A DNA stretch of 5,648 nucleotides from Gammaproteobacteria bacterium (GTDB lineage Bacteria; Pseudomonadota; Gammaproteobacteria; Enterobacterales; Psychrobiaceae), in contig JABSRS010000245.1 in the NCBI GenBank assembly GCA_013214885.1, positions 1 through 5,648 on the forward strand. Direction: 5' to 3'. The position numbers and the translations under genes were made by a program. Positions 1-4,442 of the stretch are shown here, one piece after another. The first letter of the stretch is position 1; each line of letters begins with the position of its first letter. The notes under the pieces are model-generated. The model did no database searches, was not told the origin of the DNA, and saw nothing but the letters and a program-made list of their open reading frames with translations.

Positions 1-546
1 GTTAAGAATATCACCTAGACTTTGTAAGCTAACATCAAGAAACATTGCACCAACAAACTGACCTGACTGCCTTAAAGGTAGTCCCATCGACACAATAATA
101 TCTTTAGTAACAGAATCGGAATACGGCGCTGTTACAATGAGGTTCATTGATTTTTTAGCATCAATATACCAAGGTCTTTGGCGTGAGTCATAATTCGAAG
201 CGGGGATCCAGTTAGGATCATTATCGAGCACACTACCATCACTTTCAAAGCCAACACCTGCTAACACGAACTCGTTTTTTATGACGTCTTTGGTGTAGAC
301 ACGTTCGATATTTTCTTCAGTAATATCATCTTCAATTAAGTCGACCAGATATTTTGCAATAATCCGTTTATCATCAATTACTTGAGCGACATTATTTGCC
401 AGCCCCACCGCAACGGCGTTAGCGCTGCTGCGTACCAGTTTATTAACGCTAGAGTCAACTTGGATATATTGATTTACAGAGAGAAGTGATAATGACAAGA
501 ATAGGACGCTTGCCGTTACTGCGACAATTTTGAATTTAAATTTCAT
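1..546 (-). CDS. dCache-domain membrane sensor, probably a methyl-accepting chemotaxis protein (N-terminal 182 residues; 3' end outside window)
   Basis: The reading frame is open from an ATG at 546 to the left edge, 182 codons without a stop. Residues about 5-24 form a hydrophobic signal anchor (FKIVAVTASVLFLSLSLL), followed by a polar helix and a periplasmic dCache_1 sensor domain. The typical dCache elements are visible: RQRPWY at 122-127, TAPYSD at 139-144 and GAMFLDVSL at 166-174. Residues Y119, R124, W126, Y127, Y142 and D171 match, in identity and spacing, the amino-acid-binding dCache motif I remember from the PctA receptor. That makes an amino-acid ligand likely. The output domain lies beyond the window, so a histidine kinase or diguanylate cyclase cannot be excluded; a chemoreceptor is the commonest partner. 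The start at 546 is chosen for a GAGA ribosome binding site six bases upstream. An in-frame ATG at 558 is the alternative and adds MRQI. An in-frame stop at 568-570 limits further extension. Confidence 0.85.
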   Translation of the reverse strand, partial: MKFKFKIVAVTASVLFLSLSLLSVNQYIQVDSSVNKLVRSSANAVAVGLANNVAQVIDDKRIIAKYLVDLIEDDITEENIERVYTKDVIKNEFVLAGVGFESDGSVLDNDPNWIPASNYDSRQRPWYIDAKKSMNLIVTAPYSDSVTKDIIVSMGLPLRQSGQFVGAMFLDVSLQSLGDILN

Positions 547-560
547 AATTTGTCTCATTT

Positions 561-584
561 TTAAGGGTTAGTTAATTGCGCCAT
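561..584 (-). CDS. Possible seven-codon leader ORF (MAQLTNP) upstream of the sensor gene
   Basis: On the minus strand an excellent Shine-Dalgarno sequence, AAAGGAGG (593-600), lies eight bases before an ATG at 584. That ATG opens only seven codons, reading MAQLTNP, before TAA at 561-563. The stop is two bases before the alternative ATG of the sensor gene at 558 and 14 bases before the preferred ATG at 546, but in a different frame. The best ribosome binding site of the leader therefore serves a tiny ORF rather than the sensor itself. Translational coupling through re-initiation is the natural reading. A sequencing indel, or a chance ATG behind the true sensor ribosome binding site, are alternatives. 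No function for the peptide is claimed. Confidence 0.3.
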   Translation of the reverse strand: MAQLTNP

Positions 585-625
585 CTATATGCCCTCCTTT
601 GCATAACTAGCATCAATTTAAAACC

Positions 626-654
626 AGTATAAGTTAAAGGTTGTTATTTGTTCT
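626..654 (-). promoter_or_regulatory. Weak candidate promoter for the dCache sensor gene
   Basis: The minus strand reads TATACT at 626-631, a good -10 hexamer. The position 17 bases upstream (649-654) reads AGAACA, a poor -35 match. Transcription would start near 619 and give a leader of roughly 70 bases containing the strong ribosome binding site and the seven-codon ORF. I saw no convincing sigma-28 flagellar promoter in this gap. The call rests on the -10 and on position only. Confidence 0.2.
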
Positions 655-675
655 ATAGCTCCTGCGACCTTTAAC
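633..675. repeat. Nine-base inverted repeat, possible operator of the sensor gene
   Basis: GTTAAAGGT at 633-641 is repeated exactly in inverted orientation as ACCTTTAAC at 667-675, with 25 bases between. One arm falls within the spacer of the candidate sensor promoter and the other lies upstream of it, next to the gcvT terminator. It could bind a dimeric regulator across about three helical turns or form a long-looped hairpin. Nothing identifies the protein. Confidence 0.3.
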
Positions 676-677
676 AT

Positions 678-706
678 AAAAATAAAGGCACCCAATAGAT
701 GCCTTT
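678..706 (-). terminator. Rho-independent terminator of gcvT
   Basis: On the minus strand, AAAGGCA (700-706) pairs perfectly with TGCCTTT (684-690) around a nine-base loop. The stem is followed by ATTTTTA, giving a T-rich tail. It begins 26 bases past the gcvT stop codon. It separates the symporter-gcvT unit from the sensor gene, so that gene needs its own promoter. The plus-strand tail (GTGTTTAA) is weaker, so termination is mainly for minus-strand transcripts. Confidence 0.75.
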
Positions 707-732
707 GTGTTTAATCTATAATAGCTCAATTA

Positions 733-1860
733 TCAACCACGAAAGTAACGTTGTTCAACAAATGGCATTTTTTCAACTCGCATTGGTAACTTTTTACCAC
801 GAACTTCAGCGAATATCTCATTACCAAGTACCGCATATTCTTTAGCAACGTAACCCATTGCAACAGGTACGCCCTTAGTAGGACCAGCAGTACCACTAGT
901 TACCACACCAATTTTTTCGCCATCGGCATTAAACAGCTCAGCACCTTCACGCACTGGAGCCTTACCCAAACCGATCATGCCGATACGCTTGCGCGCGACA
1001 TTTTTAGTGATGATTTGCTCTAAAATAATATCGGCACCAGGGAAACCACCAGCACGCGCGCCATCAGTACGACGAACCTTGCTAATTGCCCATAATAAGC
1101 TAGCTTCTACTGGCGTAGTTGTGGTATCAATATCATGACCGTATAGACATAAACCAGACTCTAAACGTAAAGAATCACGCGCGCCCAGACCAATCCATTC
1201 AACTTCAGTTTCAGCAAGGATTAAGCGGGTTAAACGCTCGGCATCAGCCGCAGGAATTGAAATTTCAAAACCGTCTTCACCCGTGTAGCCAGCACGACCA
1301 ACTATACAGTCAACGCCATCAAAGTTTAGGACCCGAGAATCCATAAAGATCATGTCTGAAGATTTAGGAATTAAACGCGCAAGCACTGCGCCCGCTTTTG
1401 GTCCCTGTAGTGCTAATAAAGCACGATCTTCTAGAATTTCAATCTCGACATCATCAGGCATATTAGCTCGTAAATGTGCAATGTCTTGCGCTTTACATGC
1501 CGCATTAACCACAACGAATAAATGCTCACCGAAATTACTGACCATCAGGTCATCTTGTAAACCACCTTGATCGTTAGTAAACAATGCATAGCGTTGTTTA
1601 CCTTGAGGCAAATCAATAATATCTACTGGCACTAATTTCTCTAACGCAGCGGCAGCACCGGCTCCGATTAGTTTTAATTGGCCCATGTGAGAAACATCGA
1701 ACAAACCCGCTTGATCGCGAGTATGTAAATGTTCTTTCTTAACACCTAGTGGGTATTGAACTGGCATATCATAGCCAGCAAAAGGTACCATTTTTGCACC
1801 AGCTTCAAGATGAAGCTCGTAACAAGGTGTTTTCAGAAGTTGTTGATTTGAATCAGTCAT
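733..1860 (-). CDS. gcvT: Glycine cleavage system aminomethyltransferase (T protein)
   Basis: GcvT transfers the methylene group from the aminomethyl-lipoyl arm of GcvH to tetrahydrofolate, giving 5,10-methylene-tetrahydrofolate and ammonia; it acts in the cytoplasm. The 375-residue protein is full length for the family (E. coli about 364). Visible motifs are KMVPFAGYDMPVQYP (23-37), GLFDVSHMGQ (52-61), GGLQDDLMV (99-107), RAGYTGEDGFEI (189-200) and ARDSLRLESGLCLYG (227-241). D103 corresponds to the catalytic Asp101 of E. coli. The C-terminal GcvT_C barrel includes KRIGMIGL and GVVTSGTAGPT. A clear GGAG ribosome binding site lies five bases before the ATG at 1860. The gene starts 52 bp after the symporter stop and ends at a terminator. 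Neither gcvH nor gcvP is next to it, so those subunits must be encoded elsewhere. Confidence 0.96.
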   Translation of the reverse strand: MTDSNQQLLKTPCYELHLEAGAKMVPFAGYDMPVQYPLGVKKEHLHTRDQAGLFDVSHMGQLKLIGAGAAAALEKLVPVDIIDLPQGKQRYALFTNDQGGLQDDLMVSNFGEHLFVVVNAACKAQDIAHLRANMPDDVEIEILEDRALLALQGPKAGAVLARLIPKSSDMIFMDSRVLNFDGVDCIVGRAGYTGEDGFEISIPAADAERLTRLILAETEVEWIGLGARDSLRLESGLCLYGHDIDTTTTPVEASLLWAISKVRRTDGARAGGFPGADIILEQIITKNVARKRIGMIGLGKAPVREGAELFNADGEKIGVVTSGTAGPTKGVPVAMGYVAKEYAVLGNEIFAEVRGKKLPMRVEKMPFVEQRYFRG

Positions 1861-1872
1861 GCTTGCTCCACA

Positions 1873-1893
1873 AACCGCTCATGTTGAGCGGTT
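1873..1893. promoter_or_regulatory. Strong hairpin in the symporter-gcvT intergenic gap
   Basis: AACCGCTCA (1873-1881) and TGAGCGGTT (1885-1893) form a perfect nine-base-pair stem around a three-base loop, filling much of the 52-bp gap. On the minus strand the hairpin ends immediately before TGTGGAG, the gcvT ribosome binding site. There is no run of T after it, so it is a poor intrinsic terminator. Likely roles are protecting the 3' end of the symporter message, RNase processing, or tuning translation of gcvT. A partial terminator remains possible. Confidence 0.6.
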
Positions 1894-1912
1894 ATTATAC
1901 ATTGGTAAAGAT

Positions 1913-3295
1913 TTAGTCAGCTTGCTTAGCACTATCGCTAGGGGCTTGACCGTTGTTGTTAAAATATTCACGCGTTAACTTAAATACCACAGGGCTAAGA
2001 AGTGCCAAGGCAATTAAGTTAGGCAGTGCCATTAGTGCATTCATGGTATCTGCAAGTAACCAGATGAATTCTAGTGAACCAGCAGCGCCTAGAGGAACAA
2101 CTAAGATCCAAAGGATACGGAATGGAGTAATTGCTTTAACACCAAATAGATATTGGACACATTTTTCACCGTATAAGCTCCACCCTAAAATAGTGGTAAA
2201 GGCAAAGACAGAGAGTGCGATAGCAACGATATAGTTACCGCCTGGAATAGCACTGGCGAACGCATTTGATGTTAACTCGGCGCCGGTTGCACCTGAAGTC
2301 CACTCGCCGGTGACGATAATGGCAAGACCAGTAATAGAACATACTATTAAGGTATCAATAAAGGTACCCAACATTGCGACAAGACCTTGAGCAACTGGGT
2401 TATTGGTTTTTGCTGCGGCGTGAGCGATTGGCGCACTACCTAAACCAGCTTCATTGGAGAACACACCACGAGCCACACCGAACCGAATTGCTGCCCATAC
2501 TGCTGCACCAGCAAAACCACCTTCAGCGGCAGTTGTAGTAAATGCACTGTTAATGATTAACGCAAATGCCGCAGGTAATTCAGCCGCGTTCATTGCAAGA
2601 ACAATCGCACCAGCAGCAATATAGAATGTTGCCATTAGCGGGACCAGTTTACCGGCGACATCACCAATACGCTTAACGCCACCCATTAATACCAAACCAA
2701 CGAGCACCATCATCACGATACCTGTGACTAGCGGCTCGACACCAAAGCTTGACTGTAATGCATTAGCAACCGAGTTAGCTTGAACCGTGTTGCCAATACC
2801 AAAACCAGCAATCGAACCAAAGATAGCAAAAGCAGTGCCTAACCAGGCCCACTTACTCGATAAACCATTTTTGATGTAGTACATCGGGCCACCGCTATAG
2901 TTGCCATTGGCATCTACTTCGCGATATTTAACCGCCAGTACGGCTTCAGCAAACTTGGTTGCCATGCCTACTAATGCAGTACACCACATCCAAAATAGTG
3001 CACCTGGACCACCCAAGAATATCGCAGTAGCAACACCAGCGATGTTACCAGTACCGATTGTCGCTGACAGCGAGGTCATTAGCGCATTGAACGGGCTGAT
3101 GTCTCCCTTGGCATTTTTATCTTTATCTGGAATACGACCTTTCCACAGTAGTTTAAAACCGGTACCCAATTTCAGAATAGGCATTAAGCGCAAACCAACG
3201 GTTAAAAACAGACCAACGCCAAGTATCATAACAAGCATCGGAACGCCCCATACGATACTGTTAATACTGGATATAATATTTGTTATAAATTCCAT
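1913..3295 (-). CDS. Sodium:alanine/glycine symporter, AGCS family
   Basis: This inner-membrane protein uses the sodium gradient to import alanine and/or glycine. The 460 residues are typical of the family. About eleven hydrophobic segments are visible, for example near 15-35, 100-122, 151-170, 189-207, 217-235, 302-328, 354-376, 392-408 and 411-433. Family signatures are SATIGTGNIAGVATAIFLGG (77-96), the GGPGALFWMWCTALVGM segment (95-111), SGGPMYYIKNGL (134-145), GNTVQANS (168-175), RGVFSNEAGLGSAPIAHAAA (276-295) and GWSLYGEKC (371-379). The first, the GNTVQ segment and W372 lie where the family's substrate and sodium sites are expected. A GAGG ribosome binding site lies five bases before the ATG at 3295. 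Co-direction with gcvT at a 52-bp distance suggests a two-gene operon and favours glycine as a relevant substrate; this last point is inference. Confidence 0.95.
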   Translation of the reverse strand: MEFITNIISSINSIVWGVPMLVMILGVGLFLTVGLRLMPILKLGTGFKLLWKGRIPDKDKNAKGDISPFNALMTSLSATIGTGNIAGVATAIFLGGPGALFWMWCTALVGMATKFAEAVLAVKYREVDANGNYSGGPMYYIKNGLSSKWAWLGTAFAIFGSIAGFGIGNTVQANSVANALQSSFGVEPLVTGIVMMVLVGLVLMGGVKRIGDVAGKLVPLMATFYIAAGAIVLAMNAAELPAAFALIINSAFTTTAAEGGFAGAAVWAAIRFGVARGVFSNEAGLGSAPIAHAAAKTNNPVAQGLVAMLGTFIDTLIVCSITGLAIIVTGEWTSGATGAELTSNAFASAIPGGNYIVAIALSVFAFTTILGWSLYGEKCVQYLFGVKAITPFRILWILVVPLGAAGSLEFIWLLADTMNALMALPNLIALALLSPVVFKLTREYFNNNGQAPSDSAKQAD

Positions 3296-3330
3296 ACCAA
3301 CCTCATTACTTTGTTATATTTTTATTGAAT

Positions 3331-3344
3331 TCGGTTTTCACCGA
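3331..3344 (-). promoter_or_regulatory. Small stem-loop in the symporter leader
   Basis: On the minus strand TCGGT pairs with ACCGA around a GAAA tetraloop of the stable GNRA type, 35 bases before the symporter ATG. The surrounding leader is AT-rich and otherwise unstructured. It may influence message stability or ribosome access. It lacks the conserved features of a riboswitch and may have no function. Confidence 0.3.
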
Positions 3345-3400
3345 GTAATTTAGAACTATTGTTTATTATCGGAACTATTATGCTTTTATTGTTAATTTAA

Positions 3401-3418
3401 TGTTTCCAATAGGAAACA
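3401..3418. promoter_or_regulatory. Palindromic operator candidate upstream of the symporter-gcvT unit
   Basis: TGTTTCC and GGAAACA form a perfect inverted repeat around AATA, an 18-base site. It shares 15 of 16 core bases with the palindrome at 4342-4357 upstream of sdaA. It directly abuts the -10 of the preferred symporter promoter and would cover the transcription start, as expected for a repressor. An extra half-site GTTTC (minus strand, 3433-3437) lies about two helical turns upstream. The adjacent XRE-cupin protein is the obvious candidate to bind it; this is inference from position and from the symmetry expected of a dimeric HTH protein. Confidence 0.7.
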
Positions 3419-3446
3419 AAATAGTTAATTAAGAAACAAATTTCAA
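3418..3446 (-). promoter_or_regulatory. Candidate promoter of the symporter-gcvT operon
   Basis: The minus strand carries TTGAAA (3441-3446) and TATTTT (3418-3423) separated by 17 bases, a reasonable sigma-70 promoter. Transcription would start near 3411, inside the palindrome, giving a leader of about 115 bases. A second option on the same strand is TTAACA (3390-3395) with GATAAT (3365-3370) at a long 19-base spacing. In that case the palindrome would sit just upstream of the -35, as it does at sdaA. The sequence alone does not decide between them. Confidence 0.4.
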
Positions 3447-3531
3447 CCTTTATATTATTTTTTAACCAGGTTAAAATTTAAGGAATTACTCAAGTACCGT
3501 AAAAACAACAACTTTTCCCTAAAAAAATAAT

Positions 3532-3560
3532 AAAAAAAAACAGCCGAGGCTGTTTTTTTT
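3532..3560 (-). terminator. Rho-independent terminator of the XRE-cupin regulator gene
   Basis: A run of A (3532-3540), then CAGC, the loop CGAG, GCTG and a run of eight T (3553-3560) form a symmetrical hairpin that extends through the A and T runs. It begins 25 bases past the regulator stop codon. On the minus strand the hairpin is followed by a long T run. The symmetry would also stop plus-strand transcription. It insulates the regulator from the symporter operon. Confidence 0.85.
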
Positions 3561-3585
3561 AATGGAATTTTTAACAGATTAAAAC

Positions 3586-4215
3586 TTAGTCAGCGGTGAC
3601 CCATAAGATCAATGCGTCAGTCTCACTGGTAGAAACAACAAGGTGTCCCATGGTGGCATCATAATAGACACTGTCTCCAGTTTTAAGGCTAGCGGGCTCA
3701 TAAAATTCAGTCAGCAATTGGATCTCTCCTTCAAGTACTAGCATAAACTCTTCGCCCTGATGGCGAACCCATTCACCAAAGTCATCAAAAGATCGGGCAT
3801 GAACCCTGCTCTTGTAGGGCATCATCTTTTTATTGCTCAGCTCAGTAGCCAGCAATTCATGCTCATAGGTCGAGGTTAAATGGGTTCTGCCTTGTGCTAT
3901 CTTGGTAATGTCTCGACGCCCAGTGGCGCGAATGTTGTTCGGCTTGGTAAATAGCTGAGGTAATTCAATATTTAAGCCATGAGCTAGCTTTTGCATCACG
4001 GTAAAGGTCGGTGAAATTTGCTCGTTTTCTATCTTAGATAATGTCGAACGCGCCAAGCCCGTACGTTTACTCGCTTCTTCTAATGTCAGCTTGTTAGCCG
4101 TTCTAATTGCTTTTAACTGACGACCAATTGTTATTGGCTCGATGGTTCGGGTAACGTTTTGACTATCCTCGACGACCATCGACGGATACATATCATGTGT
4201 TCGTTGTTCACTCAT
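3586..4215 (-). CDS. XRE-family HTH transcriptional regulator with C-terminal cupin sensor domain
   Basis: The 209-residue cytoplasmic protein has an HTH_3 domain at about 30-88. Its core, LTLEEASKRTGLARSTLSKIENEQISPT (43-70), is a textbook XRE helix-turn-helix. A cupin_2 barrel follows at about 132-207, with HQGEEFMLVLEGEI (152-165), LKTGDSVYY (177-185) and GHLV (190-193). H152, E156 and H191 could bind metal or ligand; the first His of the classical HxH motif is V150 here. Proteins of this architecture usually sense a small metabolite. Neighbours suggest glycine, serine, alanine or a product such as pyruvate; this is inferred. The gene is divergent from sdaA across 227 bp and lies upstream of the symporter operon, and both targets carry the same palindrome. 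The start at 4215 has only a weak ribosome binding site (CGGA, eight bases away). The 29 residues before the HTH are unusually long, so M9 or M13 are alternative starts. Confidence 0.9.
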   Translation of the reverse strand: MSEQRTHDMYPSMVVEDSQNVTRTIEPITIGRQLKAIRTANKLTLEEASKRTGLARSTLSKIENEQISPTFTVMQKLAHGLNIELPQLFTKPNNIRATGRRDITKIAQGRTHLTSTYEHELLATELSNKKMMPYKSRVHARSFDDFGEWVRHQGEEFMLVLEGEIQLLTEFYEPASLKTGDSVYYDATMGHLVVSTSETDALILWVTAD

Positions 4216-4281
4216 TGCTTAAATCCGATCAAAAATTCCATAGCTCCAATTGTTACACATCTGACGTCTTTGATGAACTAA

Positions 4282-4290
4282 CTTATATCA
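4282..4290 (-). promoter_or_regulatory. Candidate extended -10 promoter of the regulator gene
   Basis: The minus strand reads TGATATAAG (4290 down to 4282), a TGn extension followed by a good -10 hexamer, TATAAG. No clear -35 lies at the right distance, which is tolerable for an extended -10. Transcription would begin near 4275 and give a leader of about 60 bases. The palindrome at 4342-4357 would then sit about 70-80 bases upstream of this start. Confidence 0.4.
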
Positions 4291-4335
4291 AAAATAAACA
4301 ATCAATAAAATCAATGAAATAACGACAATCCCGTA

Positions 4336-4363
4336 AAAAAAGTTTCCTATAGGAAACTTTTTT
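4336..4363. promoter_or_regulatory. 28-base perfect palindrome upstream of sdaA, operator candidate
   Basis: The core GTTTCCTATAGGAAAC (4342-4357) is perfectly symmetrical, and six A on the left (4336-4341) mirror six T on the right (4358-4363). The core matches the site at 3402-3417 at 15 of 16 positions. It sits in the divergent region between the regulator and sdaA, seven... to be exact one base (4364) before the candidate sdaA -35 once the T run is included, or seven bases from the core. The outer A and T runs make it look like an intrinsic terminator, but a terminator between divergent promoters makes little sense, and the other copy has no such flanks. An operator for the XRE-cupin protein is the better reading. 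Confidence 0.7.
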
Positions 4364-4364
4364 A

Positions 4365-4393
4365 TTGAATCGGAAAAACAAGCCTGATATGTT
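4365..4393 (+). promoter_or_regulatory. Candidate promoter of sdaA
   Basis: TTGAAT (4365-4370) and TATGTT (4388-4393) are separated by 17 bases. Transcription would start near 4400, leaving a leader of about 43 bases with a good ribosome binding site (GGAG, 4433-4436). The palindrome core ends seven bases before the -35, centred about 50 bases upstream of the start. That position suits an activator as well as a repressor that interferes with polymerase. Confidence 0.45.
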
Positions 4394-4442
4394 TACGAAA
4401 TGTTAAAGCTCAAGTTTGCTTTTAAATGTAGTGGAGTTATCA

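Noticed and set aside
1119..1570. Plus-strand open frames of 72-75 codons inside gcvT
   Set aside because: They are antisense to a full-length, well-conserved gcvT frame, have no ribosome binding site and no recognisable product.
1953..3353. Plus-strand open frames of 93 and 150 codons overlapping the symporter gene
   Set aside because: They mirror the codons of the symporter on the opposite strand and show no protein-family features of their own.
3532..3560. The A-run/CAGC hairpin as another regulator operator
   Set aside because: It shares nothing with the GTTTCC palindrome, and its position just past the regulator stop with a T run is that of a terminator.
3296..3585. A glycine riboswitch upstream of the symporter gene
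   Set aside because: The region is AT-rich and has none of the conserved GC-rich helices and purine-rich junctions of that aptamer on the minus strand; only one small stem-loop is visible.
4287..4315. Repeated ATCAA motifs (4287, 4301, 4310) as phased bends or an IHF site
   Set aside because: The spacings of 14 and 9 bases are not helically phased and none completes the IHF consensus.
3319..4370. A shared 12-mer TTTTTATTGAAT at 3319-3330 and 4359-4370, both on the plus strand
   Set aside because: The two genes are divergent, so the element has opposite orientation relative to each; in AT-rich intergenic DNA a 12-base match is not persuasive.
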